Shown here: one piece after another, positions 1-8,508 of the stretch
Position numbering within the stretch: the first letter of the stretch is position 1
Layout: each line of letters starts with the position of its first letter
Assembly (NCBI GenBank): GCA_027576995.1
Contig: JANBQC010000768.1
Location: 1-11,364, forward strand
Reading direction: 5' to 3'
DNA from: Dimargaris cristalligena
Taxonomy: Eukaryota; Kickxellomycota; Dimargaritomycetes; Dimargaritales; Dimargaritaceae
Length of the DNA: 11,364 nucleotides
Translations under genes and position numbers: made by a program
Notes under the pieces: model-generated
Told to the model about the DNA's origin: nothing
The model's input: only the letters and a program-made list of their open reading frames with translations
Database searches by the model: none

Positions 1-311
1 CTAATCACCTAAATATGGACAGTGGTTTCAATTAAAAGAGTAAAAATAAATAGGACAATGCCAAATACTACTATAGCTGTTTGGCTATATCACAATATAT
101 TTTGTTGTAGTAGGACCTGAGACCACTTAGTTGACCATAGTATTCCCTGATTAATCACATTTTATTTTTATATCTTTTTATCAGTAAAGTTCTGATTTAT
201 TATTTTATAACCTTGCAATATCATAGCAAGTAAGAGATACATCAAATATTACTTGCATTTATATTTGATATTATCATTAGCCAGATATATTTGTAAACTC
301 ATTATTATTAA
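1..311. other. AT-rich non-coding stretch
   Basis: This stretch is strongly AT-rich, with homopolymer runs and ATT/TTA-type simple sequence near 300-315. I see no open frame of useful length on either strand, no RNA gene, and no repeat with a partner elsewhere in the window. Confidence 0.5.
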
Positions 312-473
312 TTAATTCAAGTCATAATACCACATAGGTTGGACTTCAACCAATTTATAACTATAAATACCTTCAGGAATCACAGCTCTTAATAAAGCAT
401 CTCTTTTTTCATTCTTATGAACTGTACCGGCAGTTTTGCCTACAGTTGTCTTAGTTATTTTAAAGGTTTGACC
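312..473 (-). pseudogene. unidentified protein-like frame, possible terminal exon or gene remnant
   Basis: Read on the minus strand, this is a 53-codon open frame bounded by TAA at both ends (upstream stop at 474-476, terminal stop at 312-314). The composition looks like protein rather than translated AT-rich noise. It begins GQTFKITKTTVGKTAG, continues through a charged stretch (HKNEKRDALLRA) and a segment IPEGIYSYKLVEVQPMWYY, and ends DLN. There is no ATG at its 5' end, so it is not a complete gene by itself. It could be the last exon of a spliced minus-strand gene, or a relic whose upstream part has shifted frame: the minus-strand frame just upstream (ending ERLIIELKETVRSNL) also reads plausibly before a stop. 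I do not recognise the family. A chance open frame remains possible at this length. Confidence 0.3.
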
Positions 474-1619
474 TTACGGTCTCTTTAAGTTCGATTATAA
501 GGCGTTCACACCTATTATTTCTATTATAGTCGCTCTGCCACACCATAATAATTTTGATTTTATTAGCATACACTATTTTATATATATAGTTTTAGGTCGT
601 GTGAATGAATGAGCTAGTAGTCAGCCCCTGGCATTGTGCAGCCATTAGCCGAGCTATTAGGAATTGGTCATAATGATCGAATTTTAAGCCAGTATATTTT
701 TATAATTTTCAGGCCATGCCTGCCTAGGTTAACGGGAATAATTAATAGCCAAATGGGAGCGAGTGTATTTTTTATTCCGATTTTTTTTTTCGGTTACAAA
801 CCATGCACAATTGTCGGGAATCAAACCTGCATGGTATTTCGCAAAATTCTACGGTGCGCATTACTCGAATATGTATGTGCGACCCTGGATCCAGTGACAA
901 ATCTGTCAGAAAATACCCTTAATTAGTGGACGGGTGTACCATATCATATACCGATGGTATGTTAGTTTAAAAGGCCGCCTAGCATGGCCAAAATGTAAAT
1001 GTTGATTCCAGCATGCTTCTCAGGTACCACCATCCAAAATCATTTATGCCGCACCCTGCTTCAGGGTTAGTGATATCACCCATGTGGCATTGTCGAGTGA
1101 TTAGCTGTAATAATTTAGCACACTGGTTGTATACTAATAATGGCACACGTCCATCAAAGCAGCCTATTGTAGATGCATTAGAACCCAAGCGGACAATAGC
1201 CTTGGTCCATGCAACCAGTAGCCTTTTTACACTTATTAACCGGGCCTTGGTGCAACAAGATACCATAAAATGATTGGGATTTATTACAGGTTTGAATAGA
1301 CGATTTGTAATTTCCTTTTTTCCCCCAAGTTAGTGGTTGGATGATAAAGGATCAGCGCTATATAGGTCGACTATTGGACTATTTATATTTCATCATATGG
1401 GATAGGTTAGGGTTATTAATATGTTGGGCTGGTGTATATACCCTGTGGAGTGTATGGTTCCCACTGTTATCTGGGGACTTGCAGTCTTCCACATATAAAT
1501 ACGACTGAAAGGTATGTCGCCCCATATGGGGACAGGGTATGAGGTCAACTCACAGGCACACTGGCCTACACAGACCAACGTACACTAGGTTTACCCTCAA
1601 TAGGATTAAGCTTGCGTAA
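474..1619. other. intergenic region without a convincing gene
   Basis: The region is AT-rich. A 96-codon plus-strand frame at 636-926 has no ATG at its start. Two frames of 86 and 95 codons overlap on opposite strands at 979-1273, both with ATG, and neither shows a domain, signal peptide or family motif I can name. The sequence at 815-830 on the minus strand resembles a Pol III B box (GGTTTGATTCC) but has no matching A box or cloverleaf. A perfect 12-bp palindrome lies at 1520-1531. I do not call a gene here. Confidence 0.5.
1520..1531. repeat. perfect 12-bp palindrome CCCCATATGGGG
   Basis: The twelve bases CCCCATATGGGG are their own reverse complement. The flanks nearly extend the symmetry (GTCG before, ACAG after). 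It could be a binding site for a dimeric regulator, but nothing nearby ties it to a gene, and the nearest supported start codon is 1.2 kb downstream. Confidence 0.5.
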
Positions 1620-2440
1620 AAAACACTTACTTGACTACACGAATGTCCCAAACAGCAGCAACAAAGCAATGGGCCTTAGGGTATGTTATGCATGGGGCCA
1701 TTCCGGGAGGCGGAATGGGTTGCAAAGTAAAAGTGAGGGTGGGCCAGCTTTCCCTAAATGCTTCTAAAGCCCTGATAAATAGCCCTGCAACGAGGAGTCC
1801 CTGGCCCCTTGAAATTCTTTTCCCTTCTCCGGGCAGGAGGCCTCCTCTCCCCGCGTCCCCCTAGCGTTCGCAAAGTGGGTACAACCCCACATGTCTCACC
1901 ACGGGGTTCACGGAGGGGGGGGCGTATTAGAGAAGGGGGTGGTGAGAGCAGAACACTGCACACGGGGAGTGAAAGACAATGTCTCGACACTGAGTAATAC
2001 AGCGGTTAATATGGAGTAAATGAAACCCCGCAATGTCATTTGTAAAGAACCATTGCCCCAGCCGTCAATCTGCAGTCCTGTTTTGGTATAAGGAAGAGAT
2101 TATTGACAAACCATCCAGGTTCCTCTGAATGACTAAACAAATCGCGAGCGGGTCCCAAACACATCGACACACTAGTGAGCCTCAAGAAGCGTACACTATC
2201 TTTATCAAGTCCAAACGGCCCTTCACCTTCTCCTCCTTTTGTTTCACTTTAGGGCGGCCAGACTAACTTAGCTTGGTATTCCCCTTCTATTGTCTGTGCT
2301 TTCTTTCTGTTATCTTTTTGACCTATTAATTATATATTCGTGCTGAGATTCTTCGTCCCATTCCCTCGTTTTAGAGGATTTGCAGTTGCTGGTGTGTTCT
2401 CCCTTCCTTTCTAGTACGCTGTCCACCTGAGGGTTCTCGT
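1620..2440. other. upstream flank of the 2738 gene, locally GC- and pyrimidine-rich
   Basis: Short overlapping frames occur on both strands between 1631 and 1997, in a locally GC-rich patch with C and G runs around 1840-1940. The frames overlap each other and look low-complexity, so I do not call them genes. From about 2220 the plus strand becomes pyrimidine-rich (TTCTCCTCCTTTTG and similar tracts to 2310, then TTCTTCGTCCCATTCCC), as is common in fungal promoters. No repeat shared with the rest of the window was seen. Confidence 0.45.
1698..1718. repeat. 8-bp stem hairpin, CCATTCCG / CGGAATGG
   Basis: CCATTCCG and CGGAATGG form a perfect 8-bp inverted repeat around the five bases GGAGG. No T-run follows, so it is not a terminator. 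No role can be assigned. Confidence 0.5.
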
Positions 2441-2573
2441 GCCTCCTCATTCGGCCCTGGCTTATTCGAGGAGAGTCCATTGGGCTGTATCAGCGCTTCC
2501 GCGAAGGCCTCTATTTCCGGAGCGAACCCAGCCTCGCACGCCACCTGTTGCCTCAATATTTACGTTTCCGTTC

Positions 2574-2581
2574 TATATAAA
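2574..2581 (+). promoter_or_regulatory. TATA box (TATATAAA) of the 2738 gene
   Basis: TATATAAA lies 157 bases before the ATG at 2738. An inverted CCAAT (ATTGG at 2479-2483) lies about 90 bases further upstream. No ATG occurs between the TATA box and 2738, so a transcript starting about 30-60 bases downstream of the box would have an uninterrupted leader and use 2738 as its first AUG. The open frame continues upstream of the TATA box to about 2480 but has no ATG there, so that extension is very unlikely to be translated. Confidence 0.6.
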
Positions 2582-2699
2582 CTCAAGCTTTTTTGCTTGG
2601 CCAAGTTCGGAATTGCCCCTGACGAGCGAATCCCGGGCCTAACGACCCTCTGCCTCTTGCCTCCGTCTATTCCCCACCTCCCCAATACTTGCTATTCGG

Positions 2700-2719
2700 G
2701 GAACGGAATTTGCCGTTCC
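2700..2719 (+). promoter_or_regulatory. 5'-leader hairpin 18 bases before the start codon
   Basis: GGAACGG (2700-2706) and CCGTTCC (2713-2719) form a perfect 7-bp stem with a six-base loop, AATTTG. It lies in the predicted 5' leader and ends 18 bases before the ATG at 2738. A stem this close to the AUG could slow or position the scanning ribosome. The pairing is seen directly; the role is inference. Confidence 0.45.
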
Positions 2720-2737
2720 ATCGGGCCCACCGCAATC

Positions 2738-5700
2738 ATGGACAACCCCCCCATGTGGTCGGCCGACGATGACATATCCTTCGAGCACCTCATGTCGGCC
2801 TCTGAGGAGGAATTCGACCTGTCCGCCGAAACCCCCGACCTGGAGCTGCTCATGTCCATTGACCAGCCCATTCTCTCCCCGCGGCCTTTTCCAACCACCT
2901 TTGCCATTCAATCAAGCGAAGCTCCGCAATCCCCCTTATCCCTGGCGCCGACCACCACAATATCCCCATTAGTCAGGCTTATTGCGACGCCAGCTTCGCC
3001 CAAGACGACCACCCTATTCGCGACCGACGTGAGTCGGTCCCCCGACCAAACCGAAGAGATCCAACCCACCGAAGGTGCCACGGCACCCGCTTTCGCGCAT
3101 TCCCCAGACGAAACGGCCCAGCCCCCCGGCCCGCCTTGGTCGACCCCCCTACCGACCGCCATTTTGCCCTCTATCATAGGTCGGGAAGACTTGGGACCAA
3201 CCCCCGCCGATCTTGGCCCCTCGCAAACGTCGCCCAATCTGGACCCCCGTACCCCGGTCTTCCAACCGCATGTCCAGTCAAGTACCCTCTTTACCCCCTT
3301 GGCATTGAAGAACCAACCTTCGAACATTAGCCTGCGTTCCAATGACTCGTTTACCCCGCTCCGCTCGTACCTTCTTCCACCCCCGGTTAGTCAATCGGTA
3401 GAGGAACTGAAGAGCCGAGTGCGGCAGGTGCTAGACCGGGCCGAATTAAAGAAAAAAGACAGTTTAGAGTTTTTCGCTAAGCTGAAAAGGGAACCGGGGG
3501 CAGCCGACTCTTTGGGGGAAATTTTCTTATCCCCCAAACACGGACTATCCCAAATGGCCACCGTTATACCAACCAACCAGTACCTCGATACCCCTATTCG
3601 CATGGTGCAAACCGGGTCTAGTGACGAAGTTTCGCCCTTTGGTGCACCGGGAAGTCCGATCCTGTTATCCCCCAGCTACGGCCACGTCAACCCCACCGCC
3701 TTGACGCTGGGCTCCCCTCGTTCCGATAATGAGGCGGACTCGCCGCTGATGGCTGGATCCATCCTTTTTCGGCCCGGTCCCACCTCGCCTCCGTCGGACG
3801 GGCTGCTATCATTCCCCCCGCTGTCCTCGCCGTCCCCCATGTTCCTAAACTCCGCCGATAGTTCCTTTGATCATAATCCTAATTCCGACCCCGTCATCGC
3901 CTTTTTACCCGCCACGTCCACCCCCATCACCATGACCGCCCATACGTCTGGTTCGGCAACTGCGACGGTTTCCCCTGCTGTCGGCGGCGGGTCGCTGAAA
4001 CCACCACGTCCCCCGGCTCTTCAGCCGCGTATTGTTGGGCGTATCTTCTCGGTCATTGATGGCTCAGCTCCCATTGACCGTCGGTCGGTTCTGGTACAGC
4101 GCCGAGAGCCACGGTCAGAATCGTGGTCCTTGGATACTATTCTACACCCCACCATGCAGCAGCTCGATGCGGGGACATGTACCTTGGTATCACCCGATGA
4201 ACCCACTCAAATGCCCGACCCAGCGGCATGGTCCCTCTTAACGCAATACACACCTGCATTTGCCCGGATCCTTAAATCACAAGCCCAGCTGCGTGGCCGG
4301 CGCCGTAACCATCCCTACCAGCACCAGCTCGATCGCCCTGAACTGACCAACCATAAGTCCCGCCTATCCCGCGTGGCAAAGCGACCCTATCCCCCACCCC
4401 CATCGCAGCTCCGGGCTCCTTCGCCCCCTATCCGTCCATTTAAGCCAGTACACCTTTCCAAACCTACACTGTCCTTCTCTATTCCTCTCCACCCTGAGCC
4501 ACCCGATACGGCCATTCGAAGCATTCATGTTCGGCGGCTCATCGATGGATTCCTTCAGGTAAAGAAAAGGCAACTTACTGCCGCTGTCCAGGCCCTAGAA
4601 GCCGCTTCTCTTCGCTCGCGTGTCCCTGTTGCTACTGAAGCGACACCAGCAACTGCCCTACGGCCACCCAGGGGTAATCGAACGGTCACCAGTCCCCTGA
4701 CCCTACTCAAACGGCGCGCTTCCCATAATAACCCTATCCGACACTTAACCCTTCAAAACATGGGAGATCAGCCCGTATCGCCAACCCTTCCCCATTCCCA
4801 ATCGACTCCTCAGCTGTATCAGCCTCCCCGCTCTTGCATGCGTAGCCCCAACTCCCGGCTACCCACCTCCCCGGTGCCCCTATCCCCACGCGGGCATTCA
4901 AAGTTAATGCATAGCCCACCTCTCTACCCGGGGTCGTCAAGTACCGTTTCGTTTAAGACCGAATCTAATTATAGCCTGCCCCCCGCTACCTCCGGCCATC
5001 GGCTAAGCGTCGCGCTTTCTGATAGCACGATTACAATGGCACAGTCTCCGGATAAGCTTCGCCCAATTTATGGGCACTCCGGCCGCCAGACCCCGATTCC
5101 TCCCCTTCCATATTTACCACCTACAGTGGTTAGTTCTGGCATACCCCGCCCACCAACTATGGGCCAGAGTGGACGAGTCTTTCCAAACGCCCAGCCGGGT
5201 CGCTCACGCCATTCCTTTACGAGTCCCGGGCCTTTATCGCCCAAAAGATCACCCCTGTTGGGGACCCGTTCTCCTCCTTTGCGACCCACTCCCCGTTCGC
5301 CCCCTCCCACTACCAGCCAACCTGGCAATCTCACTTATTTGAAAGGCCAGCCGCCCCGGACTGGAGGGTGGCGATCCCCACCGCCCCCGCGGCCCAACGG
5401 CGGTGGATCTTCCCGACGGACCTCCCTCGTCCACTCCTCCGGAATCCCGCCTCCTTCGACCAACGCTGGGGGCGGGGGGAAATCGGGTAATTTTACCCTT
5501 GCCCCAACTCCAGCCGCCGCTAAGCGGAACTCGATGCCGGCCAGTGCGGCCTCTCGCCGCCCACCGTCGATGTCTTCCCCCACCACCGTAGGCGAGCGAC
5601 GCCAGGCCCGGACCACTCGACCGGTTTCCCTACTGGCCCTTCCGGTAACCCGCGTTTCCCCCGACCGAAAGGTCATCACCCGACCCCTTTCCGCACTGGC

Positions 5701-6157
5701 CTACCGATCGCCTTCGTTGCACCCCAGTATTGGCCAGCGCCTAGCGTCATGCTCGTGGCCGGCCAGTCAACTTCCGAAGCCCCTATCTGCGTCGAGTCCG
5801 GCTAGTGGGGCGGTTACTCGCCGGCACTCCCAGCTGTTGGCATCGTCGGCAACCCCATTTTATTCGGGTCCGGCTGTATCGGCATCGCCTAACTCACTGA
5901 CGGTCCCTAAATACGCTACTCTGCCACGAGCAGCCGGGCTGCCAGCGGCTGTCCGGAACCCAACTCCTTTAACCACGAATACCGCCCACGGTCGGGGACT
6001 TCTCGCCGACCATACCATACCTGAGGGTACAAACAAACCCCTGTCTCCCACCGACGTACACCGCCAGCGATCGCGGTTCGGATACGGTTCTTTTGAGGAC
6101 TTCTTTAACCAATACCGCAACCGTCGGGCCGAGAAAACCAATGGATACACCACCTAA
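2738..6157 (+). CDS. large Ser/Pro-rich disordered protein with two SxIP motifs, candidate microtubule plus-end-binding protein
   Basis: This is a 1139-residue intron-free frame. ATG 2738 is the first in-frame ATG; it follows a TATA box and an ATG-free leader and has G at +4. Residues 1-42 are acidic (13 Asp/Glu, no Lys/Arg) with interspersed Trp, Phe and Leu. Most of the rest is low-complexity and rich in Ser, Thr and Pro, with more than fifty S/T-P pairs by manual count. Two segments look helical: about 220-252 (SVEELKSRVRQVLDRAELKK onward) and about 594-629. Residues 429-540 look more structured. The half from about 630 is basic and carries two SGIP sequences (800-803, 901-904), matching the SxIP motif that binds EB1-family proteins in Ser/Pro-rich basic regions. 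R-R-x-S or similar kinase sites surround S662, S826, S896, S932 and S1031. The C-terminus (1114-1139) is aromatic and basic (FGYGSFEDFFNQYRNRR). No catalytic domain is visible. Alternatives are a transcriptional activator, given the acidic N-terminus, or a polarity scaffold. Confidence 0.85.
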   Translation: MDNPPMWSADDDISFEHLMSASEEEFDLSAETPDLELLMSIDQPILSPRPFPTTFAIQSSEAPQSPLSLAPTTTISPLVRLIATPASPKTTTLFATDVSRSPDQTEEIQPTEGATAPAFAHSPDETAQPPGPPWSTPLPTAILPSIIGREDLGPTPADLGPSQTSPNLDPRTPVFQPHVQSSTLFTPLALKNQPSNISLRSNDSFTPLRSYLLPPPVSQSVEELKSRVRQVLDRAELKKKDSLEFFAKLKREPGAADSLGEIFLSPKHGLSQMATVIPTNQYLDTPIRMVQTGSSDEVSPFGAPGSPILLSPSYGHVNPTALTLGSPRSDNEADSPLMAGSILFRPGPTSPPSDGLLSFPPLSSPSPMFLNSADSSFDHNPNSDPVIAFLPATSTPITMTAHTSGSATATVSPAVGGGSLKPPRPPALQPRIVGRIFSVIDGSAPIDRRSVLVQRREPRSESWSLDTILHPTMQQLDAGTCTLVSPDEPTQMPDPAAWSLLTQYTPAFARILKSQAQLRGRRRNHPYQHQLDRPELTNHKSRLSRVAKRPYPPPPSQLRAPSPPIRPFKPVHLSKPTLSFSIPLHPEPPDTAIRSIHVRRLIDGFLQVKKRQLTAAVQALEAASLRSRVPVATEATPATALRPPRGNRTVTSPLTLLKRRASHNNPIRHLTLQNMGDQPVSPTLPHSQSTPQLYQPPRSCMRSPNSRLPTSPVPLSPRGHSKLMHSPPLYPGSSSTVSFKTESNYSLPPATSGHRLSVALSDSTITMAQSPDKLRPIYGHSGRQTPIPPLPYLPPTVVSSGIPRPPTMGQSGRVFPNAQPGRSRHSFTSPGPLSPKRSPLLGTRSPPLRPTPRSPPPTTSQPGNLTYLKGQPPRTGGWRSPPPPRPNGGGSSRRTSLVHSSGIPPPSTNAGGGGKSGNFTLAPTPAAAKRNSMPASAASRRPPSMSSPTTVGERRQARTTRPVSLLALPVTRVSPDRKVITRPLSALAYRSPSLHPSIGQRLASCSWPASQLPKPLSASSPASGAVTRRHSQLLASSATPFYSGPAVSASPNSLTVPKYATLPRAAGLPAAVRNPTPLTTNTAHGRGLLADHTIPEGTNKPLSPTDVHRQRSRFGYGSFEDFFNQYRNRRAEKTNGYTT

Positions 6158-6180
6158 TTGTACAATATTATCGCCAAAGC

Positions 6181-6223
6181 ATTATTATTATTATTATTAT
6201 TACTATTATTATTATTATTATTT
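6181..6223 (+). repeat. ATT trinucleotide microsatellite
   Basis: About fourteen ATT units run from 6181 to 6223, interrupted once by a C (TTACTATT) near the middle. The tract begins 23 bases after the stop codon, so it probably lies in the 3' untranslated region of the Ser/Pro-rich gene. It would be expected to vary in length between strains. Confidence 0.9.
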
Positions 6224-7308
6224 GCCGCATTCCACTAAGCTAGCCCCAATCCCACTACTGTATTCTCACTATGTATGTGCCGTTTGTTCTTGTACTATTT
6301 ACTGGAGTAATCGCAAGTAAGTCTGTACGTCCAGGTTGACAATCCGCTTCTTTTCCTTTAAGACTTATTATCACATTCCATTGTTTATTCCCGTCATTTA
6401 AAAGTTGACTTTTATCGACACTTTGCTTTATACCGTTTACCCCCCGATTAATTTCTTTTTTTCTTTCTTTAAAAAAAAATTGCTTGCATGGGGTTGGGTT
6501 TTCGATGTGGTTGCCACATAATCTATAATTAAGCTTTTTTATATTTTATTGATATATTCACCAATAAATCGAGCTTACGTGGTTTTTCAATCAACTTCGA
6601 AAACTTCGTCGTGCGATTCCGCACCAACGGGAATATAATTAAACACTCGTACTCGAAATTCATTTATTGGATGCTCTGCATAAATGATGAGTGCAGAGTG
6701 AGGTGATGAAAGGGATAACTAAGTGATGGTGAATGAGGCCTTAATTGAGGAAATTTTGCTCGCCTCAAGAGGGTGGCAATCAAGGAATAATATGGGTATC
6801 CAACGTAGTCTAAAATAGTCTAATTATGCATTTGTTTGATGCCAAATTCTGGTATTGTTACCCTGCATGAACGCGCAGTACCCTGTTTATGCAGAGTCCC
6901 GAGGGACTAGTAGAGCTGGTCTTGATTATGGATAGATGGTCTGTATGTGTAGTCCCGTGAGACGATCCGCGACCAAGCCTTACAGCCCAACTGATGAATA
7001 GTATGCCGACATTAGTCTATCGATTATTTCAGATGACAACTGACTTATAAAATTAAGCTGAATATTGGGTGGTTTACCATACCTCCAGGCAGCATCTGCC
7101 TCAACACATATTTTAACGATTGTTTTACAATCCCTCTTCAGGTGACCCTCTTTGAAGCAGAGAACTATGCCTTTTTTTTATTATTATTTAAAAGATCATT
7201 TTATGATTATAAAATCTCACTGAAAAAATTGTTGAAATAAAAACTTTATTTGAGAAAATGTCACAGTCTTCCTCAGTTTATTGAAGTATTCAAACATTTC
7301 AATAGCTA
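6224..7308. other. 3' flank and non-coding AT-rich region
   Basis: There is no open frame of note on either strand. AATAAA at 6563-6568 is a possible poly(A) signal, though about 400 bases from the stop codon. Small hairpins are present: CTCTGCA/TGCAGAG at 6674-6698, GTGCG/CGCAC at 6611-6624, and AGGCAG/CTGCCT at 7087-7101. Around 7236-7256, AAATAAAAACTTTATTT carries AATAAA-type signals on both strands and could end transcripts from either direction. I saw no repeat partner elsewhere in the window. Confidence 0.45.
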
Positions 7309-7470
7309 TTATGTCCTACCCCGAACTCGTTTCCTCCAATACATCCAGCGTCCCAATCCATGTTGATCAGGTGATGCCCCAACAATGCCAAGGTCGCCTG
7401 AAAAAAAGATTCTGCGGCCCCCAGTCACATTCCTAAACTTAGCGCTGAAAGGCCAGCTCCTAAGGGCCAT
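7309..7470 (-). pseudogene. short unidentified frame, possible relic of a coding or mobile sequence
   Basis: On the minus strand, an ATG at 7468-7470 opens a 53-codon frame that ends in two consecutive stops (TAA TAG). Its product starts MALRSWPFSAKFRNVTGG and contains IFFSGDLGIVGASPDQHGLG followed by RWMY. The G-L-G-R-W stretch faintly recalls sequences in endonuclease/exonuclease/phosphatase-fold proteins of eukaryotic mobile elements, but that is from memory and weak. A second minus-strand frame over the same bases also reads as hydrophobic protein (TTLILNKVIGYVWPLGAG) and stops at a TGA. Just upstream, GTGAGT...TTACAG could be a 45-base intron. The patch is clearly more GC-rich than its surroundings. 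Two readable frames mean at least one is coincidence. Confidence 0.25.
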
Positions 7471-7911
7471 ACATACCCAATTACCTTATTTAAAATGAGT
7501 GTAGTGTATGTTTGGGCAAGTCCTACATTTTTGGTGTCAATTAGGCCACTTAGGTCGCAGCAATCCTGTAATAAACAATACTAAAAAATGGGACAGGATG
7601 GGTTACTCACCTGTGACTGGGGTAGTTAGTGAGTTAATTGCCTACCTTTTCAATTGTTTTAAATGAATATGATAGTCTAAGGTCATGTATTGATTGTGCC
7701 ATATTTTCGGCAGAATATATGAAAGGTACTGATGGTCAATTTTTATTTGAGTAGACTGGCATCTATAGGACTAGTTCCCGGCTGATAGACAGAGAATAAA
7801 ATTTGCTTAGAAAAGGTGGGGTTATAGATATATATAGTAACAGTTGGAATGGCTGGTATTTACAATAAGTAGAGTGAATCTGATGCATTTATATAATGTA
7901 TTTATTAATGG

Positions 7912-7923
7912 ATAAATATTATT
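7912..7923 (+). repeat. probable target-site duplication, left copy
   Basis: ATAAATATTATT abuts the first base of the left inverted repeat and matches ATAAATATTACT at 8617-8628 in 11 of 12 positions. The sequence is AT-rich in an AT-rich region, so some of the match could be chance, but its exact placement at both ends argues for a duplication. Confidence 0.6.
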
Positions 7924-8032
7924 GTCTCACCTGAGTTAACTTCTCTTAGTCTATCAAGAGTCCCAAGGATAGGCTTCTAACAGTAGGTGGGGCTTAGACT
8001 TGGCCAAGTGGGTCCTAGCATTAGGATGGGCA
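7924..8032 (+). repeat. left terminal inverted repeat of the transposon
   Basis: This arm pairs with the reverse complement of 8509-8616. Perfectly shared blocks include ACCTGAGTTAAC, AAGGATAGGCTTCTAA, GGGCTTAGACT and CCAAGTGGGTCCT. Compared with the right arm it has an extra TC at 7927-7928. By eye, most substitutions between the arms are transitions. Confidence 0.8.
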
Positions 8033-8508
8033 TAGTACTAACCAAATAAAGAATAAGTGCAGGTAAATGCAAGGGAAGTGCAGTGGGCACACTTACTAGT
8101 TAGTACAAGGGGGTAAGTATATGTAGAGTTTATTGGGGTTAACTAGTGGTAAATAATAAGCTAAGGAAACTAACTGGTCCCAGTGGGGCCCAGTTATATA
8201 TATGCAGGGACAACTCCAGTGGGAGGTCCTAAGGGGAATATTAATAAGACTACATATAGGTAAATAAGGAGTCTGAGCAGACAGCTTTGTATCTGGAAGA
8301 CTCTCATGGGAACTGGAAGAGTCATTTGGATCAGCTGGCCAAGTGTTTTGTGTGAAGCATTGGGGGACCAGAAGGAGAAGGGTTATATAATAGATGATGA
8401 TCCTATAGTACTGGGGGTGACTATGGGAGGGTTAATATGGTACTATAAGGTTAAATAAAAACAGATGATTGTTAAGTCAGGATTAAGTCAGATTAGGAGG
8501 GCTGACAG

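Noticed and set aside
815..840. tRNA or SINE B-box-like sequence on the minus strand
   Set aside because: One B-box-like match exists, but the T-arm stem is imperfect and there is no A box, acceptor stem or cloverleaf.
979..1273. Overlapping 95- and 86-residue frames on opposite strands as genes or retrotransposon pol remnants
   Set aside because: I looked for Copia-type RNase H and reverse transcriptase motifs and found only loose resemblance, with no catalytic Asp-containing motif. Mutual overlap on opposite strands weakens both.
2480..2737. N-terminal extension of the Ser/Pro-rich protein to position 2480
   Set aside because: The codon at 2480 is TTG and the first in-frame ATG is at 2738. 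The TATA box lies inside the extension, so a transcript starting below it could not encode this part.
6700..7060. C/D-box snoRNA candidates (GTGATGA near 6703; CTGATGA near 6991)
   Set aside because: No properly placed D box and closing stem could be paired with either C-box-like sequence.
7330..7600. Hydrophobin-like pattern in one minus-strand frame
   Set aside because: One CC pair fits, but the other six spaced cysteines of hydrophobins are absent.
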